Assembly: GCF_026968045.1 (NCBI RefSeq)
Contig: NZ_JAPVBQ010000001.1
Coordinates: 1,377,238 to 1,441,237, forward strand
Direction of reading: 5' to 3'
Length of the DNA: 64,000 bases
DNA from: Modestobacter sp. VKM Ac-2977
GTDB lineage: Bacteria > Actinomycetota > Actinomycetes > Mycobacteriales > Geodermatophilaceae
Part shown: positions 16,650 through 24,587 of the stretch, piece by piece
How positions within the stretch are numbered: the stretch's first letter is position 1
How the letters are laid out: each line of letters opens with the position of its first letter
Notes under the pieces: generated by a model
Database searches by the model: none
Seen by the model: only the letters and a program-made list of their open reading frames with translations
What the model was told of the DNA's origin: nothing
Program-made: the position numbers and the translations under genes

Positions 16650-18116
16650 ATGACCTCCACCCAGGTCCGTCCCGACAGCACCCCCCAGATCGCGGTCAAC
16701 GACATCGGCACCGCCGAGGACTTCCTCGCTGCGATCGACCAGACGATCAAGTACTTCAACGACGGCGACATCGTCGAAGGCATCATCGTCAAGGTCGACC
16801 GGGACGAGGTGCTGCTGGACATCGGCTACAAGACCGAGGGCGTCATCCCCTCGCGTGAGCTGTCCATCAAGCACGACGTCGACCCGACCGAGGTCGTCAA
16901 GGTCGGCGACGAGGTGGAAGCCCTCGTCCTCCAGAAGGAGGACAAGGAGGGCCGGCTCATCCTGTCCAAGAAGCGGGCTCAGTACGAGCGCGCCTGGGGC
17001 ACGATCGAGGCCAAGAAGGAAGCCGACGAGGTCGTCACCGGCACCGTCATCGAGGTCGTCAAGGGCGGCCTGATCCTCGACATCGGCCTGCGCGGCTTCC
17101 TCCCCGCCTCGCTCGTCGAGATGCGCCGCGTGCGCGACCTGCAGCCGTACGTGGGCCGCGAGCTCGAGGCGAAGATCATCGAGCTCGACAAGAACCGCAA
17201 CAACGTCGTCCTCTCCCGTCGTCAGTGGCTGGAGCAGACCCAGTCCGAGGTCCGCAGCGAGTTCCTCAACAAGCTCGCCAAGGGCCAGGTCCGCACGGGC
17301 GTCGTCTCCTCGATCGTCAACTTCGGTGCGTTCGTCGACCTCGGCGGCGTCGACGGTCTGGTGCACGTCTCCGAGCTCTCCTGGAAGCACATCGACCACC
17401 CGTCCGAGGTCGTCGAGGTCGGCCAGGAGGTCACCGTCGAGGTCCTCGACGTCGACCTGGACCGTGAGCGGGTCTCCCTGTCGCTGAAGGCGACGCAGGA
17501 GGACCCGTGGCGTCAGTTCGCCCGCACGCACCAGATCGGTCAGGTCGTGCCGGGCAAGGTCACCAAGCTCGTCCCCTTCGGTGCGTTCGTGCGCGTCGAC
17601 GAGGGCATCGAGGGCCTGGTGCACATCTCGGAGCTGGCCGAGCGCCACGTGGAGATCCCGGAGCAGGTCGTGCAGGTCGGCGACGAGATCCTGGTCAAGG
17701 TCATCGACATCGACCTGGACCGCCGGCGCATCTCGCTGTCCCTCAAGCAGGCCAACGAGGGCGTCGTCGGCGACGAGGAGCAGTTCGACCCGGCCGCCTA
17801 CGGCATGTCGGCTTCGTACGACGAGCAGGGCAACTACGTCTACCCCGAGGGCTTCGACTCCGACACCGGCGAGTGGCTCGAGGGCTACGACGAGGCCCGC
17901 GAGACGTGGGAGCGGCAGTACGCCGAGGCCCAGGCCCGCTTCGAGGCGCACCGCAAGCAGATCGCGGCGGCCAAGGAGGCCGACGCCGAGGCTGCGGCCG
18001 GTGGCAGCTACTCCAGCGAGCCGGTCGACGCGCCGGACGCCCCCTCCACCGGTGGCACCCTGGCCTCCGACGAGGCGCTGGCGGCCCTGCGGGCCAAGCT
18101 CGCCGGCGGCGAGTGA
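16650..18116 (+). CDS. rpsA: 30S ribosomal protein S1
   Basis: 488 aa with four S1 RNA-binding domains at about residues 33-105, 120-190, 205-275 and 290-362 (repeats such as [21 protein letters not shown] and [18 protein letters not shown]). S1 recruits structured mRNAs to the 30S subunit. Actinobacterial S1 normally has four domains rather than six. The C-terminal 110 residues are acidic, then Ala/Ser-rich, and diverge as usual. ATG follows a long leader. The position between polA and coaE is conserved in actinobacteria. Confidence 0.96.
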   Translation: MTSTQVRPDSTPQIAVNDIGTAEDFLAAIDQTIKYFNDGDIVEGIIVKVDRDEVLLDIGYKTEGVIPSRELSIKHDVDPTEVVKVGDEVEALVLQKEDKEGRLILSKKRAQYERAWGTIEAKKEADEVVTGTVIEVVKGGLILDIGLRGFLPASLVEMRRVRDLQPYVGRELEAKIIELDKNRNNVVLSRRQWLEQTQSEVRSEFLNKLAKGQVRTGVVSSIVNFGAFVDLGGVDGLVHVSELSWKHIDHPSEVVEVGQEVTVEVLDVDLDRERVSLSLKATQEDPWRQFARTHQIGQVVPGKVTKLVPFGAFVRVDEGIEGLVHISELAERHVEIPEQVVQVGDEILVKVIDIDLDRRRISLSLKQANEGVVGDEEQFDPAAYGMSASYDEQGNYVYPEGFDSDTGEWLEGYDEARETWERQYAEAQARFEAHRKQIAAAKEADAEAAAGGSYSSEPVDAPDAPSTGGTLASDEALAALRAKLAGGE

Positions 18117-18142
18117 CCCAGCAGCTCGTCTGAGCAGCACCT

Positions 18143-18180
18143 GACCGTGCGCCGTCCACCTCCGGGTGGGCGGCGCACGG
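18143..18180 (+). terminator. rpsA terminator
   Basis: A 17-bp stem with one mismatch (18143-18159 with 18164-18180) and a TCCG loop, 26 bp past the rpsA stop. Confidence 0.8.
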
Positions 18181-18487
18181 TCGTCTCTGCACCCGGATGG
18201 CCGTCGAGAGGCTGGCCGTCGTGGACCCGGCCGTCAGCGAGTCCAGCCGCCCTGCGCCCGGCCGTCCTCAGCCCGGACGGCGACGACCCCGCCGACCGTA
18301 GGGGTCGACGGGGTCGTCGGGTCCGGGGGGCTCAGCCGTGAGCCGTCGGACCATGGGGTGCTTGCCGGCTCGTCCATGAGCCGTCAGCGGGCGCGGGCAC
18401 CGGGAGGGGGGCGCGTCGACCTCGGTCAGGCCCTTCCGTCGGGGGCCGCAGCGAGCTCGCGGGCGGTGGCGGCAGGAGGGCCCTGCG
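18181..18487. other. Intergenic stretch without a recognisable gene
   Basis: About 300 bp between the rpsA terminator and a small opposite-strand gene. Apart from the hairpin at 18282-18318 only GC-rich sequence was seen, with no frame that resembles a protein and no repeat shared with other parts of the window. Confidence 0.6.
18282..18318 (-). terminator. Hairpin downstream of the small gene 18488-18745
   Basis: A 16-bp stem with one mismatch (18282-18297 with 18303-18318) and a 5-nt loop. It lies about 170 bp beyond the opposite-strand small gene and also after the rpsA terminator, so it may back up either. Confidence 0.5.
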
Positions 18488-18745
18488 TCAGAGGCTGAGG
18501 ATGATCGCGAACGCGGTCCTCGGGCGGCCGCCGGCGTTGGCCAGGAAGTCCCAGGTGTGCCGACCGGAGCGCACGCTCGGCATCAGGGCGCGGAAGAAGG
18601 CGGCGCCGCGGCGACCCTGCGGCAGACGCTCGCGCACGCCGGGGAGGTCGGAGCACCGCACCCCGGTGGGGTTGTCGATCCGGTGCCGACCACGGCGGGG
18701 AGTGCCAGCGGCCGACTGTGCGCCATCGAGCGTGGAACGGGACAT
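18488..18745 (-). CDS. Small hypothetical protein
   Basis: 85 aa, not recognised. ATG 18745 has an AGAGG ribosome-binding-like motif about 12 nt upstream; a longer reading from 18784 is possible but lacks this. The protein is basic. Its C-terminal half (GAAFFRALMPSVRSGRHTWDFLANAGGRP) has a composition and pattern more like a folded protein than a chance frame. No signal peptide or membrane segment except a hydrophobic C-terminal FAIILSL. It is flanked by rpsA and coaE and is opposite to both. Could still be spurious. Confidence 0.4.
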   Translation of the reverse strand: MSRSTLDGAQSAAGTPRRGRHRIDNPTGVRCSDLPGVRERLPQGRRGAAFFRALMPSVRSGRHTWDFLANAGGRPRTAFAIILSL

Positions 18746-18927
18746 GGTCGGTTCTGCCTCTCTGCTGTGGCGGGGGAAGTCCACCGGGACGAAAGGTAGG
18801 TCCTGTGACTGGTGTGACTGGTGCGACGCGCCGAGGGGGCCGGCGCCGTGACCTCGCCGAGACCTGTGCAGGCCCCCGACCGCGGGCGACCCCGTGGCGG
18901 GACCCTGCGAGAGGTCCGGTGTCCTCC

Positions 18928-18933
18928 TAAGGT
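18928..18933 (+). promoter_or_regulatory. Putative -10 element, leaderless coaE transcript
   Basis: TAAGGT ends 6 nt before the coaE GTG, so the transcription start should coincide with the start codon. No ribosome binding site is present. Confidence 0.5.
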
Positions 18934-18939
18934 CGGACC

Positions 18940-19536
18940 GTGCTGAAGATCGGGTTGACCGGGGGCATCGGTTCGGGCAAGAGCACCGTCGCGGCCCTGC
19001 TGGCCGAACGCGGTGCCGTCGTCGTGGACGCCGACCGTCTCGCCCGCGAGGTGGTGGAACCCGGTACGCCGGGGTTGACCGCGATCGCCGAGGAGTTCGG
19101 GCCCGGCGTGCTGACCGAGGAGGGCGCCCTGGACCGGGCTGCGCTCGCCTCCGTCGTCTTCGCCGACCCTGCGGCCCGGGCCCGGCTGGACGCGATCGTC
19201 CACCCCCGGGTGCGCGCGCGTGCCGCTGAGCTGGCTGCTGCGGCGCCGTCGGGGTCGGTCGTCGTCCAGGACGTGCCCCTGCTCGTGGAGACCGGTCAGG
19301 CGGGCTCCTACGACCTCGTGCTGGTCGTCGAGACCGAGCCGGAGACCCGGGTCGCCCGGCTGGTGGACCGGGGGCTGTCCGCGGCCGACGCGCGCGCCCG
19401 GATCGCCAGCCAGGCCACGGACGAGCAGCGGCGGGCGGTCGCCGACGTCGTCCTGCGCAACGACGGTCCCCCCGCGGAGCTGGTGGCCCAGGTGCAGCGC
19501 TTCTGGTCCGAGCGCGTGGAGCCCGCGACGCGCTGA
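18940..19536 (+). CDS. coaE: Dephospho-CoA kinase
   Basis: 198 aa. Catalyses the last step of coenzyme A synthesis, ATP-dependent phosphorylation of the 3'-hydroxyl of dephospho-CoA. P-loop GGIGSGKST at 8-16, followed by VVDADRLAREVVEPGTPGL (substrate-binding DAD) and the lid/CoA domain with VHPRVRAR and VQDVPLLVETG. Length is that of a stand-alone bacterial CoaE, without the C-terminal GrpB-like extension found in mycobacteria. GTG start agrees with the leaderless promoter. In many actinobacteria uvrB follows; here it does not. Confidence 0.95.
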   Translation: MLKIGLTGGIGSGKSTVAALLAERGAVVVDADRLAREVVEPGTPGLTAIAEEFGPGVLTEEGALDRAALASVVFADPAARARLDAIVHPRVRARAAELAAAAPSGSVVVQDVPLLVETGQAGSYDLVLVVETEPETRVARLVDRGLSAADARARIASQATDEQRRAVADVVLRNDGPPAELVAQVQRFWSERVEPATR

Positions 19537-19577
19537 CTGCGGCGATGAGTTCCGCCGGCCGGTCCGGTCCATGGGGC

Positions 19578-19596
19578 AGACCCCGGTGCGGGGTCT
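19578..19596 (+). terminator. Short hairpin after coaE
   Basis: A 7-bp stem (19578-19584 with 19590-19596), 5-nt loop, about 40 bp past the coaE stop and upstream of the VOC gene. Confidence 0.4.
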
Positions 19597-19617
19597 CCGC
19601 CGTGGAGAGGAAACGAG

Positions 19618-20109
19618 ATGGCGCAGCAGAAGATCGTCCCGAACCTGTGGTTCGACACCCAGGCCGAGGAGGCGGCGCACTACTACATCGACGTCTTCGG
19701 TGCGGGGCGGGTGCTCAGCGTGGCCCGCTACCCGGAGGGCGCACCCGGCCCGGTCGGGTCGGTGATGAGCGTGGAGTTCGAGTTGGCCGGCCAGCGCTTC
19801 GTCGGGATCAACGGTGGGCCGCAGTTCCCCTTCACCGAGGCCGTCTCCTTCCAGATCGACTGCGCCGACCAGCCAGAGGTCGACCGGTACTGGGACCGGC
19901 TCGTCGGCGACGGGGGAGCGGAGAGCGAGTGTGGCTGGCTCAAGGACCGCTACGGGCTGTCCTGGCAGGTCGTCCCGGCCGGCATGGACGAGCTGTTCGC
20001 CGACCCGGACCCGGCGCGGGCCCAGCGCGCGGTGCAGGCCATGCTCGGCATGCGCAAGCTGGACCTGGCCGCCCTGCGTGCCGCGGCCGACGGGGTGCCG
20101 GTCGGCTGA
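19618..20109 (+). CDS. VOC family protein (PhnB / DUF1338-like glyoxalase fold)
   Basis: 163 aa. One vicinal-oxygen-chelate module of the 3-demethylubiquinone-methyltransferase-like (PhnB) type: PNLWFDTQAEEAAHYYIDVF at the start, GINGGPQFPFTEAVSFQIDC in the middle, and WLKDRYGLSWQVVP in the second half. This subgroup usually lacks proven enzymatic function. A good purine-rich ribosome binding site (GGAGAGGAAA) precedes the ATG. Confidence 0.85.
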   Translation: MAQQKIVPNLWFDTQAEEAAHYYIDVFGAGRVLSVARYPEGAPGPVGSVMSVEFELAGQRFVGINGGPQFPFTEAVSFQIDCADQPEVDRYWDRLVGDGGAESECGWLKDRYGLSWQVVPAGMDELFADPDPARAQRAVQAMLGMRKLDLAALRAAADGVPVG

Positions 20110-20159
20110 GTGGGGATCGTCACAACCCGTCCGCCGCCGGCGGGCTCCCGCTGAGACGA

Positions 20160-20193
20160 CGAAGGCCCCAGGTCCGTGGACCTGGGGCCTTCG
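20160..20193 (+). terminator. Terminator after the VOC gene
   Basis: A 15-bp perfect stem (20160-20174 with 20179-20193) with a 4-nt loop. It lies 50 bp past the VOC stop and 8 bp from the 3' end of the convergent tRNA-Val gene, so it can serve both. Confidence 0.8.
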
Positions 20194-20200
20194 TGGCTGG

Positions 20201-20272
20201 TGGGCGATACTGGGATCGAACCAGTGACCTCTTCCGTGTCAGGGAAGCGCGCTACCGCTGCGCCAATCGCCC
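20201..20272 (-). tRNA. tRNA-Val (GAC)
   Basis: 72 nt. Acceptor GGGCGAT/ATCGCCC, discriminator A, anticodon loop CTGACAC on stem CTTCC/GGAAG, T arm ACTGG-TTCGATC-CCAGT. All stems are perfect. CCA not encoded. Third member of a Gly-Cys-Val tRNA cluster. Confidence 0.97.
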
Positions 20273-20325
20273 CTACCGGTCTGCCGACCGGCCTGCCTCC
20301 ACACCCGTGCTCCGTGGAGGAGACG

Positions 20326-20396
20326 AGGTGGAGACGGGATTTGAACCCGTGTAGACGGCTTTGCAGGCCGTTGCCTCGCCTCTCGGCCACTCCACC
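20326..20396 (-). tRNA. tRNA-Cys (GCA)
   Basis: 71 nt. Acceptor GGTGGAG/CTCCACC, discriminator T as expected for cysteine, anticodon loop CTGCAAA on stem ACGGC/GCCGT. CCA not encoded. Middle gene of the Gly-Cys-Val cluster. Confidence 0.97.
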
Positions 20397-20438
20397 GCAC
20401 GCCAGGCGCCGGTCTCGCGACCAGCGCCCGGGGTTCCG

Positions 20439-20510
20439 AGCGGACGACGGGATTCGAACCCGCGACCCTCACCTTGGCAAGGTGATGCTCTACCACTGAG
20501 CCACGTCCGC
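20439..20510 (-). tRNA. tRNA-Gly (GCC)
   Basis: 72 nt. Acceptor GCGGACG/CGTCCGC, discriminator T, anticodon loop TTGCCAA on stem TCACC/GGTGA, T arm GCGGG-TTCGAAT-CCCGT. First gene of the Gly-Cys-Val cluster; the promoter must lie between 20511 and the SsgA-like gene. Confidence 0.97.
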
Positions 20511-20629
20511 GCTGCGGATCAAGTCCGCGTTACGTGGAGAACTCTAACCGACCCGATTCGGGGGTCCAAACCCGGGGGGTCCCGGGGGTGTCAGGACGGG
20601 GTTCTCCCCAGGTCAGCGCCGCGTGGGGG

Positions 20630-21169
20630 TCAGTGCGACGTCGGGTTGTCGGTGCCACCGCGCAGCAGCGCGGTGAGCTCGTCGTCGACCCGCAGCAGCT
20701 CGCTCTCCGTACCGACCGGCACCAGGGCGTCGGTCTCGCGCAGGAACTGGCCGACCGCGGCGCCGGACACCTCGAACAGCGCCTCGCCCGAGGGGGCGCG
20801 CAGCTGCAGGAAGAGCACGTCCAGCCCGTTGCGCGCCGGCCACAGCCGCACGTCGCCCTCACCGACCGGCCCGATCAGGCCCGCGCGCAGGAGGTCGCGG
20901 CTGAGCAGCCACTCGACGCCGCCGTCCTCGTCCGGGGCCGTGTCGTAGGCGGTGTCGTCCGCGCCGACCGCCTGTACGGCCGCCTCGAACGCGGACCCGC
21001 CGTCGTGGGCACGGGCGTCCTCGGCGCCGTCGTCGCCGAACCGGACGCGCACCGCGAACGGGTCGCCGGAGTCGTAGACCAGGGCGGCCGGGACCGCCGT
21101 CCAGGACTGGGGGCCGATGAGGTGGAACGTCGTCCGAGCGGTGCAGCCGGACATCGAGTGGCGAGCCAT
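20630..21169 (-). CDS. SsgA-like sporulation / cell-division regulator (SALP family)
   Basis: 179 aa. The family pattern is clear: VPAALVYDSGDPFAVRVRF in the N-terminal half, then VEWLLSRDLLRAGLIGPVGEGDVRLWP, then GEALFEVSGAAVGQFLRETDALVPVGTE. SsgA-like proteins (SsgA-G of Streptomyces) steer septum site selection, with SsgB recruiting FtsZ. They occur only in morphologically complex actinobacteria, which fits a multiseptate or budding Geodermatophilaceae-like host. Which SALP it matches is not decided here. An alternative ATG lies five codons in. Located between a tRNA cluster and a divergent ECF sigma gene. Confidence 0.87.
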   Translation of the reverse strand: MARHSMSGCTARTTFHLIGPQSWTAVPAALVYDSGDPFAVRVRFGDDGAEDARAHDGGSAFEAAVQAVGADDTAYDTAPDEDGGVEWLLSRDLLRAGLIGPVGEGDVRLWPARNGLDVLFLQLRAPSGEALFEVSGAAVGQFLRETDALVPVGTESELLRVDDELTALLRGGTDNPTSH

Positions 21170-21335
21170 GCCTCCTTAACGACCCAGAACCGCCCTTGGT
21201 CACGCATGGTCCCGGCGTGTCGCGCCACACCAGTCACATGCGCCCCAGGAGTCGCCAGGCGACACGGCTCGACGCGGTCGCAGTGCCCGTGCTCACGGGT
21301 CGAACCGATCAGGGCCGACGAGCCGAACGCCGCGT

Positions 21336-21968
21336 GTGACCATGGGCCTCGTGAGCCGACCAGTGCGCAGTCCCGAGGACGGCGCCGCCGACCTCGAGCT
21401 GGTCCGCCGGATGGCGGCCGGTGACCGCACGGCGGTCGATGACCTCTACCTGCGCTTCCGACGCCCGGCGTTCGCCCTGGCCCGCCGGGTGCTGGCCGAC
21501 GACACGCTGGCCGAGGACGTGCTCCAGGACGTCTTCCTCGGCATCTGGCGCAACCCGGGCGCCTTCGACGGCAGCCGGGGCAGTGTCACCTCCTGGTTGC
21601 TGACGATGGTCCACCACAAGGCGGTGGACGCCGTCCGGCGCGAGGAGTCTCAGCGCCGCCGCACCGCGCGGGCCGAGGAGGACATGGCGCTCGCGGCACC
21701 GACCGAGAACCACGACGTCGAGGACCAGGCCTGGGAGCGGGTGGAGGCCGACCGCGTGCGGACGGCGCTGCGCTCCCTGCCCGATCCGCAACGGGAGGCG
21801 CTGACCTTGGCCTACTACGGCGGGTACACCCAGCGGGAGGTGGCCGCCCTGACCGGCACTCCCCTGGGGACCGTCAAGACGCGGATGCTCGCCGGCATGC
21901 GCCGGCTCAAGGACACGCTCGGCACCGGGCTGCCCGGGGTCACCCCGGCCGACGGAGCCCCGCGATGA
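21336..21968 (+). CDS. ECF RNA polymerase sigma factor, SigK-like
   Basis: 210 aa. Region 2 runs from about residue 20 to 95 (DLYLRFRRPAFALARRVL, AEDVLQDVFLGIWRNPGAF, SWLLTMVHHKAVDAVRR), region 4 from about 140 to 198 (LRSLPDPQREALTLAYYGGYTQ, helix-turn-helix VAALTGTPLGTVKTRM). It is paired with an RskA-type anti-sigma gene overlapping by 4 bp, which suggests the SigK/ECF19 group that responds to redox or envelope stress. GTG 21336 is used; ATG 21342 is an alternative. Confidence 0.9.
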   Translation: MTMGLVSRPVRSPEDGAADLELVRRMAAGDRTAVDDLYLRFRRPAFALARRVLADDTLAEDVLQDVFLGIWRNPGAFDGSRGSVTSWLLTMVHHKAVDAVRREESQRRRTARAEEDMALAAPTENHDVEDQAWERVEADRVRTALRSLPDPQREALTLAYYGGYTQREVAALTGTPLGTVKTRMLAGMRRLKDTLGTGLPGVTPADGAPR

Positions 21969-22873
21969 CCGCATCCACGGACAACCGGGACGACGAGCAC
22001 CGCAGCTGGGAGGAGCTCGCCGTCGGCTGGGCGCTGCACGCGCTCGAGCCCGAGGACGAGGACCTCTTCGCCGCCCACCTCGCCGGCTGCGACCGCTGTG
22101 CCGACACGGTCGCCGAGACGGCCGAGGTGATGGCGGCGATGTCCAGCGACCTGCCACCGGCCGAGCCGTCGGACGCACTGCGGGACCGGCTGCGCGCAGC
22201 GGTCGAGGAGACCGAGCAGCTCCCGCAGGCGGCCCCACCCGAGCGCCGGCGGGAGCAGCCACCGGCTGCGCCGGCCCGCCCAGCGGGCCGGCCTGCCCCG
22301 TGGGAGGCCGGCACGGGCAGCACCTCGGCGCGAGAGCTCCGCCTGCCGCGGCCCACCCACGTCGCCGACCCCCGCCCGGCCTGGCGGCGGGTGCTCCCGA
22401 CCGCGTTGGTCGCGGCTGCGGTGGCGGCGGTGCTGGCGCTGGGTGCCTGGAACGTCGCCCTCACCAGCGCCCGCGACGAGGCCGTGGCCGCGGCGGCCGA
22501 GCAGGCCCGGATGCTGGACACGCTCCTGGAGCCGGGGCAGGCCACCATCGCCCCGCTGATCGAGGTGGACGAGGAGGGCGGGGAGGACGTCGCGACCGTC
22601 GTCGCCCGGGACGGTCGACTGCAGGTGCTGGCCGACGGCCTGCCGGTCAACGACCCCGGCGACCGCACCTACGTCGTCTGGGGGTTGCCGGACGGTTCCC
22701 CCGTGGCCATCGGGACGTTCGACGTGGTGACTTCTGAGATGGACCTGCGGACCGTAGGCTCGTCGGAGACCGGTCTGGACGAGTACCCCGCGTACGCCAT
22801 CAGCATCGAGCCCGGTCGGCAGGCTCCGTCGGAACCGACGGACATCGTCGCGACCGGGCAGGTGACCAGCTGA
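21965..22873 (+). CDS. Anti-sigma factor, RskA type with zinc-binding N terminus
   Basis: 302 aa single-pass membrane protein. Residues 10-60 form an anti-sigma domain with the ZAS motif HLAGCDRC (His-x3-Cys-x2-Cys). A Pro/Ala-rich linker follows. One transmembrane helix lies near residues 142-166 (ALVAAAVAAVLALGAW). The extracytoplasmic part matches the anti-sigma-K C-terminal domain (GLPVNDPGDRTYVVWGLPDG). It should hold the adjacent sigma factor at the membrane until cleaved. The start overlaps the sigma stop as ATGA. Confidence 0.9.
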   Translation: MTASTDNRDDEHRSWEELAVGWALHALEPEDEDLFAAHLAGCDRCADTVAETAEVMAAMSSDLPPAEPSDALRDRLRAAVEETEQLPQAAPPERRREQPPAAPARPAGRPAPWEAGTGSTSARELRLPRPTHVADPRPAWRRVLPTALVAAAVAAVLALGAWNVALTSARDEAVAAAAEQARMLDTLLEPGQATIAPLIEVDEEGGEDVATVVARDGRLQVLADGLPVNDPGDRTYVVWGLPDGSPVAIGTFDVVTSEMDLRTVGSSETGLDEYPAYAISIEPGRQAPSEPTDIVATGQVTS

Positions 22874-22887
22874 GCGGACAGGACACG

Positions 22888-23379
22888 ATGGCAGCCCGGG
22901 GTGAGCACGTGCCGGTCCCGCCGGAGCCGGACGTGCCGGAGACCGCCGAGGAACGCCGCGCCCGGTACGACGCCGACGACGTGCACAGCCTGCGCGAGCG
23001 GGTCGCCGAGGTGCGCTGGCGGCGCTGGATCGCCACCCGGCGCAGCCTGGACGCGCCCTACCGGTGCGGGGTCGGGCTGGTGGGTGGCCTGGTCGTGGCC
23101 TTCGGCATCGTCACGATCCCGCTGCCGGGGCCCGGGTGGCTGACCGTGATCGCCGGGTTGTTCCTGCTCGCCACCGAGTTCACCTGGGCCGAACGGGTGC
23201 TGGACTTCACCCGGCGGCACGTCGCCCGGTGGACGGCCTGGCTGAACCGCCAGCCACTGGTGGTGCGCCTGGCCGTCGCCGCCCTGACCGCGGCTTTCGT
23301 CTGCGCTGTGCTGCTCGTGACGCTGCACGTGGTGGGCGTGCCGGACTGGGTGCCGGGGTGGGTGCCACTCTGGCGTTGA
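22888..23379 (+). CDS. PGPGW-motif (TIGR02611) transmembrane protein
   Basis: 163 aa. A charged N-terminal third precedes two hydrophobic segments that contain the name-giving motif IPLPGPGWLTVIAGLFLLA at about residues 73-91, then a third segment at about 130-152. Function is unknown; the family is frequent in actinobacteria. It starts 15 bp after the anti-sigma gene on the same strand and may be part of that operon and of its envelope-stress regulon (inference). Confidence 0.85.
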   Translation: MAARGEHVPVPPEPDVPETAEERRARYDADDVHSLRERVAEVRWRRWIATRRSLDAPYRCGVGLVGGLVVAFGIVTIPLPGPGWLTVIAGLFLLATEFTWAERVLDFTRRHVARWTAWLNRQPLVVRLAVAALTAAFVCAVLLVTLHVVGVPDWVPGWVPLWR

Positions 23380-23406
23380 GCATCTGGCAAGATGTTCGAC
23401 GCACCC

Positions 23407-23478
23407 GGGCGATTGGCTCAGCGGTAGAGCGCTTCGTTCACACCGAAGAGGTCACTGGTTCGATCCCAGTATCGCCCA
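23407..23478 (+). tRNA. tRNA-Val (CAC)
   Basis: 72 nt. Acceptor GGGCGAT/ATCGCCC, discriminator A, anticodon loop TTCACAC on stem CTTCG/CGAAG, T arm identical to the tRNA-Val(GAC) gene 3 kb upstream on the other strand. CCA not encoded. Confidence 0.97.
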
Positions 23479-23486
23479 CCGGATGC

Positions 23487-23526
23487 AAGGGCCAGGTGAA
23501 CCCGGAGACGGGCGATCCTGGCCCTT
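23487..23526 (+). terminator. Terminator after tRNA-Val (CAC)
   Basis: A 10-bp stem AAGGGCCAGG/CCTGGCCCTT with a 20-nt loop that contains a short inner stem, 8 nt past the tRNA. Confidence 0.7.
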
Positions 23527-23564
23527 CGTCGTCCCGGGGGCACGGATGCGGCGAGCGGCGCACC

Positions 23565-23972
23565 ATGGGCACGATGGCACTGGACCGGGCGGCCCGACTG
23601 CTGGTCGCCGTCGAGCGGGACGGGCCCACCTGCGTGTGGTGCGGCCGGACGTTCGGCGCACAGGTGGTGCCGACCACCGAGCACGTGGTGCCGCGGGTCA
23701 AGGGCGGGCCGTCCTGGCTGGAGAACGAGGTGGCCGCCTGCCGCCGCTGCAACTCCGAGCGGGGGCACACCGCGCCGGTCCCGTGGCTGGAGGAGTGCCA
23801 GCGCCGCGCCTGGCGGCCTGACGAGCTCCGGCTGCTCCGGGTGCTGACCGCCCTGGACGGCGCCATCACCGATCGTGGCGGCCAGCGGCGGGCCCGGCCC
23901 TACCTCGAGGCCCAGCTGCGCCGGCTGCGGCGCCGGGGCAGCCCGTCGGCCGACCGGTCCCGGCCCGCGTAG
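23565..23972 (+). CDS. HNH endonuclease
   Basis: 135 aa. Two zinc-binding CxxC pairs (CVWC at about 20-23 and CRRC near 58) frame the HNH core: TEHVVPRVKGG, then LENEVAACRRCNSERG. This small stand-alone group is common in actinobacteria and is often annotated only as HNH endonuclease; the DNA target is unknown. It begins 87 bp after tRNA-Val(CAC), but no integrase or attachment-site duplication accompanies it. ATG 23565 chosen since the fold begins shortly after. Confidence 0.85.
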   Translation: MGTMALDRAARLLVAVERDGPTCVWCGRTFGAQVVPTTEHVVPRVKGGPSWLENEVAACRRCNSERGHTAPVPWLEECQRRAWRPDELRLLRVLTALDGAITDRGGQRRARPYLEAQLRRLRRRGSPSADRSRPA

Positions 23973-23982
23973 CGTCCCGGTG

Positions 23983-24540
23983 ATGAGCGACACGGTGGGG
24001 CAGGTCGGCCAGATCTCGGTGTACCCGGTGAAGTCCCTGGCCGGGCGGGTGGTCCCCGCCGTGGACGTCCAGGACGCCGGGCTGCGCGGTGACCGGGCGT
24101 GGTCGGTCGTCGAGGCCGACACCGGCGAGCGGGTCACCGTGAAGACCACCCCCCGGCTGCGCGAGGTCGTCCCGACCGGGGACACCGAGGCCGACGGCCT
24201 CACCCTGACCGAGGTGCTGGGCCGGCCGATCCGCCTGGCTGCCTCGACCGGGGGCCCGCAGGTCGACGCCGCCGCCGTCCACCTGGTGTCCCGCGGGGCG
24301 ATCGAGCGGGCCGCGGACGGCGACGTCCCCGAGGGCTGCTCGGCCGACGACCCGCGCGCCAACCTGCTGCTCCACCTGGCCGACGGTGCCGACGAGCGGT
24401 CCTGGGTCGGCCGTCGGCTGCGGATCGGCACCGCGGAGCTCGACGTGGTCCGCACCCCCAAGCACTGTCTGGGTGTGTACGCCGAGGTCCGCACCCCGGG
24501 CACGGTCGCCGAGGGCGACGAGGTCCACCTGCTCGACTGA
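23983..24540 (+). CDS. MOSC domain-containing protein
   Basis: 185 aa. The MOSC N-terminal beta-barrel part is seen in ISVYPVKSLAG and LRGDRAWSVVEADTGERVT. The C-terminal MOSC part contains DDPRANLLL, RLRIGTAELDVVRTPKHCLGVY; the Cys here is at the position of the conserved MOSC cysteine. MOSC proteins bind molybdenum cofactor or sulfur carriers; the protein is shorter than YcbX/mARC enzymes and lacks a ferredoxin domain, so a partner reductase would be required. Gene lies 10 bp after the HNH gene. Confidence 0.85.
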   Translation: MSDTVGQVGQISVYPVKSLAGRVVPAVDVQDAGLRGDRAWSVVEADTGERVTVKTTPRLREVVPTGDTEADGLTLTEVLGRPIRLAASTGGPQVDAAAVHLVSRGAIERAADGDVPEGCSADDPRANLLLHLADGADERSWVGRRLRIGTAELDVVRTPKHCLGVYAEVRTPGTVAEGDEVHLLD

Positions 24541-24573
24541 GGTGTCCGGGTCAGCCTCGGTGCCGGCGGTCGC

Positions 24574-24579
24574 TAACCT
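24574..24579 (+). promoter_or_regulatory. Putative -10 element for the CapA-like gene
   Basis: TAACCT ends 8 nt before the GTG start at 24588, so the transcript is near leaderless. Confidence 0.45.
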
Positions 24580-24587
24580 CGGCGACC

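Noticed and set aside
23407-23972. tRNA-Val followed by an HNH gene as trace of an integrated element
   Set aside because: No integrase, no repeat of the tRNA 3' end downstream, codon use like the neighbours.
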